Shown here: in pieces, positions 42,356-54,170 of the stretch | How positions within the stretch are numbered: the stretch's first letter is position 1 | How the letters are laid out: every line of letters begins with the position of its first letter | Origin: Crossaster papposus | Taxonomy: Eukaryota; Echinodermata; Asteroidea; Velatida; Solasteridae | DNA length: 64,000 bases | Assembly: GCA_037893245.1 (NCBI GenBank) | Contig: JBAIAA010000029.1 | Coordinates: 682,001 to 746,000 of the forward strand | Reading direction: 5' to 3' | The notes under the pieces: generated by a model | Seen by the model: only the letters and a program-made list of their open reading frames with translations | Told to the model about the DNA's origin: nothing | Database searches by the model: none | Position numbers and translations under genes: made by a program

Positions 42356-43445
42356 GAAACTGACTAGGTATACTCCACTTTCTACTCCTATCAAGAGTCT
42401 AGCTAAGCAAGTCCATGATTATTACTACACAGCCAAATGGGTCCACGCCAGTTACTATTGCCACCAAACAGGTAGGTATTAGACTCCCCAGGTACATAGT
42501 CCACTTTATACTCCTATCAAGATTCTAGATAGAAGCAAGTCCTTCCTTATTACCACACAGCTAGACAGGTCCATGCCAGTTACTATTGCCACTAAACAGG
42601 TAGGTATTAGACTCCCCATGTACATAGTACACTTTATACTCCTTTCAAGATTCTAGATAGAAGCAAGTCCTTGCTTACCACACAGCCAGATGGGTCCACG
42701 CCAGTTACTATTGCCACCAAACACTGAGGTAGGTATTAGACTCCCCAGGTACATAGTCTACTTTATACTCCTATCAAGATTCTAGATAGAAGCAGGTCCT
42801 TGCTTACCACACAACCAGATAGGCTCACGCCAGTTACTATTGCCACCAAACAGGTAGGTATTAGACTCCCCAGGTACATAGTCCATTTTATAATCCTATC
42901 AAGATTCTAGCTAGAAGCAATTCCTTGCTTCCCACACAGCAAGATGAGCCCACGCCAGGGTGGAGTGCCGTGGCATCGTTGTCTGGAGCATTGACTTTGT
43001 AATATGTAGGTAAAGCTACAGGTTGGGGGTTCGAGTCCGGCCTGGGACTATGGTACGTGCGCCCTTGGGCAAGGCACTTTGTCACTCATTGCTTCTCTCC
43101 ACCCAGGAGTAAATGGGTACCTGTGAGGGCAGAGATAGTTATTGTGGTTGAATTTAGCTGCTTTGCGCCGAAATGGCAGCATCGAGCTGTATACTCCCCA
43201 GGGAGCGGAGATGACCGGGGTAATAATGTAAAGCGCTTTGATACACCCACATTGTGAGAGTCTAAAGCGCTATATAAGAATTACCTTTTTCCCCCTTTTT
43301 TTATACTATTGCCATTACACAGATAGGTATTAGACTCCCCAGGTACATAGTCCACTTTATACTCCTATCAAGATTCTAGCTAGAAGCAAGTCCTTGCTTA
43401 CCACACAGCCAGATGGGCCCGCGCCAGTTACTATTGCCACCAAAC
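42356..43445. repeat. ~120-bp minisatellite, interrupted by a SINE
   Basis: About six units built on GTAGGTATTAGACTCCCC, TACTCCTATCAAGATTCTAG, AAGCAAGTCCTTGCTTACC and CCAGTTACTATTGCCACC. Five or so lie before 42950 and one more follows the SINE at about 43310. The SINE splits a unit at CACGCCAG. Confidence 0.8.
42950..43300 (+). mobile_element. tRNA-derived SINE (type 3)
   Basis: A tRNA-like head with a B-box GGTTCGAGTCCGG near 43029. The body runs CCCTTGGGCAAGGCACTTT, AGTAAATGGGTACCTG and AAGCGCTTTGATAC, and ends GCGCTATATAAGAATTACC and a pyrimidine run. This body type is common in marine invertebrates. It is inserted in the minisatellite. Confidence 0.75.
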
Positions 43446-43514
43446 CTTAACTTAAATTACACTTTTGTTTTTGTGTAGGCCTAGTTCTTTTTATTCAGCC
43501 AAAGGAAGATCATA

Positions 43515-44809
43515 ATGGCGTCAAGACAGCCTGACGTGACAGTTCAATCTGTGTTGGGAAAGATCAGTCGAGATCATTTTACTAGAGTGCCCCATTTGCA
43601 CCGACCGTTTCACTGAACCCAAGGTCCTCGACTGTCTGCACATATTCTGTCAGAAATGCCTCAAAGACGTCAGAGTCAACATCCACAAGATCCAACACTG
43701 GAGTGTCCTCTCTGCAGACACAAAACCGTACTGAAGGGAGACGTTTCCAATCTGCCAAGTGATTTCAAACTGAGTGCCTTGATGGATGAAATCGACTTCT
43801 ATGAAAAGCTACTTAATTGAGCGTCAGAGGCCAGAGATCAAATGTCAAGCCTGTGATAAAGAGAATCAGACTGTGTCACGATGCATGGGCTGTGTCACGA
43901 TGCATGGACTGCGATCATTTTCTCTACAGAGACTGCCAAGCGGCACACGGACAGTTGACTTTAATGAAATCGCATCAAATATACACACTGGCCCAGCTTC
44001 AATCGGGAGAGGTGCCTTACAAGAGTAAAATGTGGCAAGCATTCCGATCAAAATCTCAACATTTACTGTGGCACATGAGAGAAGTTGGTGTGCACAACTT
44101 GTGCTATTTTACAGCATTAGAAACACTCTCGTGTTGATCTACTCCAAGCTGTCCATAAGTGCCAGCGTGTTGTTGCTAATGTCCCTGAAAGCTGAACAGA
44201 ACAAAGCACAACTGAAAGCAAACATAAGTGAAGCAAATACAAAATAAAGAAAGCTGAATGCCATGTATGCAGACCTTTCCAAGAAAATCTCCAGTAAGGC
44301 TGACAAGGAGGTAGCTAGAATATCACAAAGGAGATCAGAGAAGAGGAAAAGAAACTGACACAAAAGTCAGATGCAATCTTCAAGGACAGAACCAGGACAT
44401 TGGAAACTGTTCGTGCCACAAACATCAGTCGCTTGACCAATACTGAGAAAAAGCTAAATGAGGTCCGCCAAATTGCTACGAGATTCTAGATTTCAAACTC
44501 TTGTACAACCTGAAAGAACTGACCGATGAACCACCTGAGGAAGGACCAGGCAGTTTGTCCTCCATTGTGGATTTTGAGGAAGATATCGGGAGGTCACTTG
44601 GCAGGCTGGTGCTGGAAGAAACGCCAATACCCAGCACACTCGGCTCAATTGCCACAGCTGAGGGTTCACAGAGACCTGCAAGATGGGAGCGGAAAAGACA
44701 GATGGAGACATTTGGACCAAGAAAAGAAACATTTGTCCTTGTTGATGAAATTAGGTCAAAATATGATTTACTCTTAAAATTTTACAAATCCCTAGAAATT
44801 AATTTGTAG
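43515..44809 (+). pseudogene. TRIM-type RING/B-box protein, decayed
   Basis: Remains of a tripartite-motif E3 ubiquitin ligase. ATG at 43515 follows a TTTTTGTGTAG splice-acceptor-like sequence, as in TRIM genes with one coding exon. The RING finger is split over frames: CPICTDRF, CLHIFCQKC and CPLCRHK. A B-box follows (CQACDKENQTVSRCMDCDHFLY), then a second (KCGKHSDQNLNIYC, CTTCAILQH) with two nonsense codons. Next come a coiled-coil-like region and a final frame ending at 44809. A 19-bp tandem duplication at 43871-43908 breaks the first B-box. At least three frameshifts are visible. No NHL, SPRY or other C-terminal domain is visible. Confidence 0.8.
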
Positions 44810-44869
44810 GGGGTTAGGCTTGTATTTTTATGAAAATTAGATCAAAATATTATAATTTGTTTGTCAAAA

Positions 44870-45182
44870 TATTACTCAAATGCAGAACTTATAAAACAAT
44901 CACCCAATAAGAGGACACTTAAAATTCAATCAGTTTGAATCTTTTAATAATTCATTGTCAAGGTTTCCAAGAAAAACATTCATTATATACTTTTCATACA
45001 TGTGCTTTTTCTAACAGTTCTCAATTTTGCTCTAATATTAGATAGCAAAATATATCTATCAGATGGTTGAACTTAAGTACTCGCACTAGTGCCAACCATA
45101 ATACACATCAAGTTAAGTTATATGGTATAAAAAATACAAAATCTCTATGATTTTAGAAGATGAAACTAGCTTAAATAGTACT
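44870..45182 (+). repeat. Left part of a split paralogous segment
   Basis: Matches about 58766-59010 in order (CACTTAAAATTCAATCAGTT, TAGATAGCAAAATATAT, CTCGCACTAGTGCCAACC, GATGAAACTAGCTT). It stops at TACT (45179-45182) where the 11.3-kb block begins, and the same segment resumes at 56478. It may be the 3' region of the TRIM pseudogene or a separate repeat. Confidence 0.75.
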
Positions 45183-46509
45183 CTATTTGCACTGCTGCTT
45201 TGTTCGGGCCCCAGAATCTATACTTGAGTTTTAGATATGGGGAGATTCAAGAGAAGAAACCGGAGCCCGAACAAACCAACGTGGGGAGGCAAGGCGGTAC
45301 ACTGTAAAAAAATTGTATAACTTCACAGTGTTTTTCTGTTGAAAATGTCAATATATAACAGTAGATATTGCTGTTGGAATTTCTTTGCGTATAAGCAAAA
45401 CTAGTACTGTCTATGCACATTTTACTGAATTTCTCTGTTTGGTTACAGAATGTTCGCTGTTAAATTAAAGTTTTGTACTGGAACAAGAAACATCATCTTT
45501 TGAACAAGCATTTTCTTCCGTTATGTTAAGACACATCAACATTACTGTTTTATAACAACACAATTTGCTGTAAATCTACAGCAACGACAACGAAGTATTT
45601 ATTTACAGAGAATCCAGTGTTCTCCTACACGAATCTCACCACGCAGGAACTGACCGACCAGAAGTGAGGAAACTAGTGTTCACAAAAGTCATGCTAAACC
45701 GTGTTGTTATACCACAAAACACACTTTTTTGACCACTTTGTGTAATTATTAAAGCAATTTTGATTTTTAGCAAATAAAGCTGAAGAATTGCATCCCATCT
45801 CCTTCCGCGTTGAAATATTAAAATTATTCATTTGAAAGCGTGACTTCATCATTGCGGGAAAAGCTGAATATAAAAGTAACTCACGACCGTGGTTAAAGTG
45901 TTTAGTAGGTTATCGTAGCATTTGTACTATATATCTGTATACGTAATACATGTAGTATTGTGTAATGTGTAATAACTAGTTACTTATAATAGGTCTGGTT
46001 CCCATTCCCACTTCATTCATCGATGTAAATTGCCGCAATACGCGTAACAGAAAACTGTACTTCAACAGGAGCGTTTGTTTTTGGATAAAACTTGCTGTTA
46101 TATTAACAAAACAACAACGGGTTAATCACTGTTGCAAAACAGGGGAATCACTGTAGGTGTACAGAACCCAATACAGTAGAATCTCTGTTAATAAACAGAG
46201 ATAAAACAACAGTAGAAAGCACTGTTAAAAAACAGTAACTTCTGTAATGCCAATTGACAATAGAATGAACCGTTAATTAACATATATTTTTAACAGTGTA
46301 GGGTGGTGAAAGAGGGGGGAACAAAAAAAAAAAAAAAAAGTGTAAGTAACAGCTGCTGTCCACTCGAGTCTAGGCCCAGATGTATAGAAGTACACATGTT
46401 TTACTTGTACCTACCGTACCGGCTTCACCTCACCGTTCATCCTTGCCTCAACCGGACTTAACACTGACAGTATCTAATCTTGCGCCCTCACGCGCCGCAG
46501 TGCAAATAG
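45183..46509. mobile_element. D1: TIR element (CTATTTGCACTGCTGC), TACT duplication
   Basis: Ends CTATTTGCACTGCTGC and (in reverse) CTATTTGCACTGCGGC; TACT on both sides (45179-45182 and 46510-46513). About 330 bp of its own sequence remain once the MITE at 45300-46298 is removed. The first 65 bp and last 55-60 bp are repeated exactly at the two ends of the neighbouring 10-kb segment D2. Confidence 0.68.
45300..46298. mobile_element. TA-flanked TIR element (CACTGTWAAAAA)
   Basis: A 999-bp element within D1: CACTGTAAAAAAATTG at the left, the complement of CACTGTTAAAAATATA at the right, and TA on both sides. Internal ACAGTGTTTTTCTGTT-like words recur in both orientations. The TA duplication suits a Tc1/mariner origin. 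No transposase. Confidence 0.65.
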
Positions 46510-46513
46510 TACT

Positions 46514-48189
46514 CTATTTGCACTGCTGCTTTGTTCGGGCCCCAGAATCTATACTTGAGTTTTAGATATGGGGAGATTCTTCGCTCCGAACCGGGACCAC
46601 GAAGCCTCACCCATTCCCAATATATCTCGCCCCAAATACCACCCATACCTCACCCATACCTCACCCGTACCTCACCCGTACCGCGTCGCCCGTACCGCGT
46701 CGCAACGCGTCACACGCACGACGCCGCCTACATGACGCCGTCCGCACAACACCACTCGCACGACGCCACCCGCACGACGCCACACGCACAACGCGACGCC
46801 GCCATCCAACCGGTAAAGCCGGGAACTATACGCCTATCTGATGGCGTTTGCCGTAAATGCTATAGCGTATTATTCGACAGACGCGGTGAAATGCGTGCAA
46901 TGAAAACCAACTTGTATTTGAAAGTCGCCCCTTGTAGACGGGGACGCGCGTAGCCATTTAGACTATCGATGCTAACCAGATCGGCGGAGGCAGGTTCTGA
47001 AGGACCGGCACCAGAGTTAGAATATCCGACATTTGCGAGTAGCGCGTTGCAGTTTGACACTGTAGGTGGGCAGAGGGCGGATAGCCCAACATACCGCGGC
47101 ATCAAAAGCCAAGAGTTATTAGGGCGCGGAATACTACCTAATGAGCGACAGTTCGAACCATCCGGCGCAATTGCGACCTTCAAGATATCTTAAACGTACA
47201 TGTACATTTTCCATGCTCCGCGGTGCCAAGGAGCGTCAATGACGGGTGTATTATTATGGGGTCTCGTGTCGTCACTCCTCGCTTATAACTCCGCCCTCGC
47301 TTTCGGGAACATCTCGATAGACTTGCAGACGCCAAACGAGCACGGGAAGAAAAATAGCGCGGAACTGGGAAATGCGTCCTGAATGAACCTACAAGACCGC
47401 CCCCTACCTTTAACGCTGTTCATTTAGTTAATAAATTAATTTTGCAGATGAGCTTCACAAGTCCGCAAATATGCGCAGGACAACAACAAACAGAAGTGCT
47501 GCGTGTGGGACTTTTCTCGACGCCGAATTGCATGCATAAAGCGCCCCGTTTCCTCAAATTTCCCCTTGTGGGTCAAAGCCTACCGCAACTGTGTACAGTT
47601 AATATCTATTTTATTGTAATTATTGCCATTACCACTTTACTCAGGCACTTTTTCACACACAAACAGATAACAATACAAAGAAAAGGTTGTTTCATTCTGA
47701 GGACTGAAGACCACTCATGAGACGTTAATTTACTACAGGAATACAGGGCTACTGGCCCCTGAATGTCCAAGCATGTTCGATTGGATTCATCTATGCGTTG
47801 GAAACGGGCAGTGTTGCAGAACGGCTGCACCGATGGACCGTTGCAGACCAGTCGACACGCAATTTTCGCCAAGTTCAGCGGCGACCGTGGAAACAACAAC
47901 ATAGCTTTTCACCATCGAAATGGTTCATAGGGTCTGTGAAGAAAAATATAACTTCGATCAATCATTAAACGTCATTTAGGAAACGGAAAGGGAAAACAAA
48001 AGAACATTTCGATTAAAAACAATTTAGGCCAATCTGGTTATTATGGCAACTACTTCACGTGCCGCTATTCCTTTTTTATAATTCTTTTGAGGTCTTTAGG
48101 CAAAAGTTCCGATCCCAAAATAAGACTTTTAAGAAGTGGAGTAAAGATGACCACAAAAATAAAAAATAGACAAGGATTGGCCGAAACTT
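46514..48189. other. D2 left part, no gene recognised
   Basis: After the shared 65-bp end come ACGACGCC and CACCCGTACC simple repeats to about 46800, then ordinary sequence. Short open frames here show no motifs. Confidence 0.45.
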
Positions 48190-48699
48190 GTTTATGTCAC
48201 TCATGCAGAGGCCCGTCCTCTGAGCTTAATTAGTTACATTCAAATGTAACCCGCAGGGCCTATCCACTGCGGAACTTCTATTGCCTCTCACGCAGAGGCC
48301 CATCCTCTGATCTTAATCGGTTAAATTTAAAATTTAACACGCGGGGCCCGCGTCCACAGCGGAACTGCCCATACTGTGATCTTAATCAGATACATTCAAA
48401 TTTAACACGCAGGGCCTATCCACTGCGGAACTTCTATTTGCCTCAAATGCAGAGGCCAGGGCCCGTATTCATAAACGTACTTAAGTCAAAGTGTGATACC
48501 TATCTACCTACTTATCCCAAGTGTCATGAACAAGTGGTATTCAATAAACAACTTATCCTAAGTATCATGCTTAAAATCACCCCTATATCTAAGACACCTC
48601 CCGAGGTGTATTAACTTTGAGTAGGTTAGACCCGTACGACAAAAAATCGTTCATTTGGCTGAAGACCACGGTGCGAAATGAGGAACTGATGAGGAACTG

Positions 48700-49050
48700 A
48701 TGAGACGACGTGCAATCCGTCGAGAACGGGTATTTCGAGATAGGGTTCATCCATTAGATGTGTATGATGACGTGAAACTCTATAAACGTTACCGGCTTGA
48801 CAGGCAGACAATTCTTCAGTTAATTGATGCCCTTAGAGATGAACTAGAGCCTCGAACATTGAGGAATCATGCCCTCCCTTGTGAGCTAAAGGTCTTTGCT
48901 GCTCTAAGGTTATATGCCTCGGGGTCATTTCAGCTGGCTGGTGCTGACATGGTGCATGTATCTCAACCAACAATATTGAGGGTAATAACACAGGTAACTC
49001 GCGCCCTTCTCCCACTTTTGCCTCGACCAAAAGTAACTGTTAACTGCTGA
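48700..49050 (+). pseudogene. Harbinger transposase, N-terminal fragment
   Basis: About 115 codons matching the HARBI1-type N-terminal region: RRERVFRDRVHPLDVYDDVK, YRLDRQTILQLIDALRDEL, ALRLYASGSFQLAG and VSQPTILRVITQVTRALL. It aligns with the frame at 5408-5749 of the other Harbinger (VFRDR, YDDV, GISQPS-like). No catalytic Asp or Glu remains; the element was deleted after this point, so it cannot transpose DNA alone. Just upstream, GAGGAACTGAT is repeated in tandem. Confidence 0.8.
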
Positions 49051-49099
49051 ACATGGATTAATTTGAAACAGAATAGACGTGTTAAATTTAGTATACATG

Positions 49100-49388
49100 T
49101 ACCTGTCTTTGATAATCCCTTCCTGTATTTTCTGTAGTCGTCTTTCATCGAGGAACACATGTTTTGCCACTTTTTTTAGATAATCGGAGTCGCTCCTAAC
49201 GACGGTGGGATTGCGTCTGTTCATAGCCTCAGTTATTCTCTGCCACGCCTCGTGTTTTTTCGGTTCGACAACGTTGAACTAGATTTTCCGCAGATGACAT
49301 TAAACTCTCCTTCAAACTCTTCACAGAGGCGGAACTTTTCCGCCTCCGTGAAGTTTGGCTTTCGTTTGGACTTCTCCGACGCTGCCAT
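49100..49388 (-). pseudogene. Harbinger Myb/SANT-like protein, fragment
   Basis: The accessory DNA-binding protein of Harbinger elements. From an ATG at 49386-49388 the minus strand reads SKRKPNFTEAEKFRLCEEFE, the typical start of a trihelix/Myb-like domain. A single-base shift near 49260 moves the sense to a frame with KKHEAWQRITEAMNRR and NPTVVRSDSDYLKKVAKHV. The protein then runs out. It faces the transposase fragment tail to tail. Confidence 0.7.
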
Positions 49389-51209
49389 ACTGAAGGAACG
49401 CACTGAAAGCCCCAGTACGAACCGCTACAGCTTAAAACATAACACACCGGAATGAGTTACGTAAGATTAGTCAACCACTACCAGGTGGCGAGCAGCCAAA
49501 CCACAGAAAAATAGACAAATTAACAATTGAAATGTTATTTCATACCCTGGGAACAACTAACCTTGAATGTTAGGCATGATACCTAAATTTAGGGATCATA
49601 CTCAGCTAGGTGTCACACTGAGGCCTTTTATGAATACCAACATAAGTGTCATGACTAGTTAAGTATAATACTTAGGGTTTATTCATGACTAAGTTAAGAA
49701 TGTTTATGAATACGGGCCCAGTCCTCTGATCTTAACGCTAAACCCTACCTAATGCTGCTTTTGACTAGCAGTAAAAAGTAGTATGCAGAACTCTCACCTA
49801 CCTGTGTACAATGCCTATAGTAATTTTTAGTATTTGGTACATGTACACCCCTAATTGCACTCGTAGTACTAAGCATTGGGTCCCTAGCCCTCTGCTTGCT
49901 GAGTGTTCATGGCCCATGTATACTGCGTGGAGTGTTCTAACCTCTACAGCAAAGATTGTCACATGGGACACGGCAATGGGTCAAGGCTGAACTACTGCAT
50001 TTTTTGCCAGGTAAGAATTACTGACCTGTATTACCACTATTAGTATTTTGTGGTTGGCAGTATCTGTAATTTGACAGTACGCACCCAATCATCAGTCACG
50101 GAGAGACTGTAGAGAAAGGAACCGAGCTACAAAATTTTAAGTAATATTCTGTAGTACTCAGTTCTTTAGCCGGCCCAGAGTAAAGCCTGCCCTAGGGGGT
50201 TAGGGTTAATCAGTTAAATTCAAATTTAACACGCAGGGCCTATCCACTGCGGAACTTCCATTTGTCTCAAATACAGAGGCCCGTCCTCTGATCATATCAG
50301 TTAAATTCAAAATTTAACACGCAGTGCCTATCCGCTGAGGTACTTCTATTTGTCTCAAATGCAGAGGCCCGTCCTCTGATCTTAATCAGTTAAATTCAAA
50401 ATTTAACACGCAAGGCATATCCACTGCGAGACAAATTTTGTCTCTCATGTCCCTACATGAGAATAATTTCAGAATAATTAATTAGTTACATTCAAATTTA
50501 ACACGCGTGGCCTATCTATTGCGGAACTTCTTTTGTCTCTCATGTAGAGGCCCGTCCTCTGATCTTAATCCGATACACGGTCGAATTTAACACACAAGGC
50601 CTATCCACAGCGGAACACTTTTGTCTCTCATGCAGAGGCCCGTCCTCTGATCTTAATCAGTTAAATTCAAAATTTAACACGCAGGGCATATCCACTGTGA
50701 GACTTATTTTGTCTCATGTCCCTACATGAGAATAATTTCAGAATAATTAATTAGTTACATTCAAATTTAACACGCGTGGCCTATCTATTGCGGAACATCT
50801 TTTGTCTCTCATGTATAGGCCCGTCCTCTGATCTTAATCCGATACACGGTCGAATTTAACACACAAAGGCCTAACCACTGCGGAACTACTTTTGTCTCTC
50901 ATGCAGAGGCCCGTCCTCTGATCTTAATCCGATACATACGAATTTAACACGCAGGGCCTATTCACTGCAGAACTACTTTTGTCTCTCATGTATAGGCCCG
51001 TCCTCTGATCTTAATCCGATACACGGTCGAATTTAACACACAAGGCCTATCCACTGCGGAACTACTTTTGTCTCTCATGCAGAGGCCCGTCCTCTGATCT
51101 TAATCCGATACATACGAATTTAACACGCAGGGCCTATTCACTGCAGAACTACTTTTGTCTCTCATGCAGAGGCCCGTCCTCTGAATTAATCAGCTACATT
51201 AAAATGTAA

Positions 51210-51524
51210 ATGTAGGATACACCATTTGCAGATATGGAGAGAGAAAAACACAACATTTACTACCGCATTGTTAAGAAATATCTTACTCATCTGAAAGTAA
51301 ATAAAGATCTAGGCGTCCAGCAAATTGATCGCGAAAAAACACAACTAACATAAGAATAACAGCTCGACGCCGGTTGAAAACAAACGCTGTTTTTCGTGCT
51401 TTTCTCGGCATTAATGACTGTAAACTTCGGACAGGCCAGTTTAAAGATATTTACTATAAAATACAACCTTCCAAATTCGCCCGTTCATGATAATTCAAGC
51501 ATTTACCAATAGTGTATACCACCT
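51210..51524 (-). mobile_element. AGGTAGKATACACC MITE, copy in the satellite
   Basis: Starts GTAGGATACACCATTTGCAG and ends CCAATAGTGTATACCACCT followed by TTAA. It contains GCTTTTCTCGGCATTAATG and AACGCTGTTTTTCG words of the family. It is inserted in the satellite, which continues at about 51530. Confidence 0.75.
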
Positions 51525-53106
51525 TTAAGACGCAGGGCCTAATCCACTGCGGAACTTTTTTGTTTGGTCTCAAATGCAGAGGCCCGTCCTCTGATCTTAA
51601 TCAGATAAATTCAAATTGAAAACGCAGGGCCCTTCCACGGCGGAACTCCTTATGTCTCAAATGCAGAAGCCCGTCCTCTGATCTTAATCAGATACATTCA
51701 AATTTAACACGCAGGGCCCGTCCACGCGGAATTTCTATTGCCTCTCACGCGGAGGCCCCACCTCTGATCTAAAAATAAACATGTTATATTAAAAATTCAG
51801 CACACAGGGCCTGTCCACTGCGTCACTTTTATGTACTCTTATCCTCTGATGATATCCATGTAAGATAAACATTCATCACGCAGGGCCCGTCCCCTGCGTA
51901 ACTTTTGTTCTCTCATATCCTCTGATCCTAACAATGTTGGTTTTAAATTCAAGATGCAGGGCCTACCCACTGCGGAATTTATATTCTCTCTTATGATCTT
52001 AACATTGTTATATTTAAATTCAACCCACCGGGCCCGTGCACTGCGGAACTTATATTCTATCTTAACCTATGATCTTAACATTGTTAGATTTAAATTTAAC
52101 ACACAGGGCCCATCCACTGCGCAACATTTGTTACCTCTTATTCTGTAATCTTAACAATGTTAGAATTACGTTCCGACACGCATGGCCCATTCACTGCGTT
52201 GCTTCTATTCTCTCTTATGCTTAGATCTTAACCATTGCTAGATTTAAGTTCAACACACAGAACCTGACCACTGCATAACTTATATTCTCTCTTATCGTCT
52301 GATCGTCTGATCTTAACAATATGTAAGATTTAAATTCAGCACACAGGGCGCGTCTGCTGCGTAACTTATAACTATCTCTCATCCTTTGATCTTAACTACA
52401 CTAGATTAAAATCCAAAACGCAGGGCCCGTCCGCTGCAAAACCTATTATCTTAACCATGTTAGATTACAATTGAACACACAGGGCCCATCCATGCACTGT
52501 TTCACTCTTATGCGGAGGCCCGTCCTCCGACGGATCTTAACCACGCTAGTCTAGCGTAAAATTGTGCATTTTAGTACAACTCGACCGACAGTCGGTCGCG
52601 CCTTCTTGCATTATACGTGCCACCAAACATGGCTGTTCAGTATGCCTAAAACCGGAAATCTATTGTCCAATTTAAAACACAAGAGGGCGCTGTCCAATCA
52701 CAGATTGTTTTGGTTTTGTGCATTATAAGAATATTCATGAGATCATTGTCCCCCTACAAAAACAGACGCAACGAGCCGTCCAGCATGAGGGCTTGTCTTT
52801 GGGGCTGTTCTATTGTGATAAAAAGGGTACTGGCTGTACCATTTCATCATAGCTGTACCATTTCATCATACCTGATGCTAAACAACAATGCGCGTCATTT
52901 CCACGCGTAAGGCGTTCAAAAGACTGCACTCATAAGCCAGCGAGCACGAAGAAACGTGCCGCGAGGCTGCCGACCGCCTAAGTTCACACGCTGCTCAAGG
53001 CGCTACAATTCATTTGAGGGTCCACTCTCCGTTTTGTTTGAATAACAAGGCCCCTTTTGTTTGTTTAGGCCCGTCCTAAAACACGAATGCTGCCAACAAG
53101 AATGCA

Positions 53107-53307
53107 TTATAGTTCTGAACCGTCTTGGGTCCGGCCCTGTTCGTCGTCTACCTTAATGATCTGCCTAAGCAAGTTCATTCTACCGTGATGTTCATTCTAC
53201 GTGACTGTATCATGTACAGGATGATCAGCATACCTGCAGATAACAACATCCTGCAGGAAGACATCTTGTCTATAAAGCAGCAATACATGTCAACAAACTG
53301 CAGCTAA
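53107..53307 (+). pseudogene. LINE reverse-transcriptase remnant
   Basis: A 60-codon fragment reading GPALFVVYLNDLPKQVHS, then DCIMYRMISIPADNNILQED. It resembles the block between the RT GPLLF-type motif and the DDxLLYR-type segment of Jockey/Rex1-like LINEs. The ADD catalytic box is degraded and nothing of the protein is recognisable on either side. A short, old remnant. Confidence 0.6.
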
Positions 53308-53995
53308 CCATCTAGCAGCCGTTGACATCCACAAATTTACAATCGACAAGGAAGCTAGTCAACGTTCCACAATCAGACAAACATCGGCCACTTTATTGAA
53401 ATCTGGACTCCAAGTTTTCAAATGAAAACAGTTTTTAAACTCCGGCCCAATTAAAAACTTGACCACAGATGGCCTTTGACCTCAGAAGTTGAACTTGAAA
53501 AACCACTCTCGTATAGTGAGATTTCATCTCCGACCGAAACAAGATTGGAAATGAAAAGCAAGGCAATGACAGCCATACATTATCGGGGTTGTATTATATA
53601 TAAAAGGGGTTGTATTATATATAAAAGCGGTGACCAAACGACAGTGGCCAAAATCTCGATCGATCAAATAATCAAAACAGCCTTGGTCCTCAAAGAAGTT
53701 AATTGCCCACAATAATAATACATGTAGTTGACTTCAATAGAGAACTTCTTTGTAATTGGAACGTATAAGGTTTGCCCAGAGCGGGCCTGATCTCCTATAC
53801 TTATGCAAAATACGGGATCTTAGCACTGTCCTGGGACGAACCATGGCGATTACGCAAGCCGGCTTTTCCGTGTCTTAGGTCACAATAGTATTGTGCGGAA
53901 TGACCTGAAACAAGCCAAGCCCCTTGGTTGTTTGTCCCGGGTTAAACCTCTATGAGCAAGGCTTGAATAAGTTTCTGCTTAAATAGCGCTTAAAT

Positions 53996-54170
53996 TGACT
54001 TTCTCCCAAAAAATTGAAAACAGTTGCATGGCATTATTATATACAATCATATTGTACACATGGGTTTGATTTTACATTTGTAATTGGTTTTCTCCCAAAA
54101 TATTGCAAACGGTTGCATCGCATTATTATATACAAACACATTTTACACATGGGTTTAATTTTACATTTAT
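53996..54170 (+). repeat. Tandem ~88-bp duplication
   Basis: Two units share TTTTCTCCCAAAA, TGCATSGCATTATTATATAC and ACACATGGGTTTRATTTTACATTT. No coding potential. Confidence 0.75.

Larger units (their letters stand above)
48460..49718. mobile_element. Deleted Harbinger element, CAG duplication
   Basis: A 1,259-bp element inserted in a satellite unit. Ends GGCCCGTATTCATAAACG and (in reverse) GGCCCGTATTCATAAACA; CAG at 48457-48459 and 49719-49721. It keeps the beginnings of both Harbinger genes facing each other, a transposase start on plus and a Myb/SANT-like start on minus, with the DDE region deleted. Confidence 0.8.
48190..52530. repeat. 87-95-bp tandem satellite, interrupted
   Basis: Dozens of diverged units built on CAGAGGCCCGTCCTCTGATC, TTAAATTCAAATTTAACACG, CAGGGCCTATCCACTGCGG and AACTTCTTTTGTCTCTCATG. 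Two palindromic words, GAGGCCCGTCCTC and AAATTCAAATTT, occur in each unit. The array is broken by the Harbinger at 48460-49718, a non-repeat stretch at about 49740-50190, and a MITE at 51210-51524. Units become more diverged towards 52500. Confidence 0.85.
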
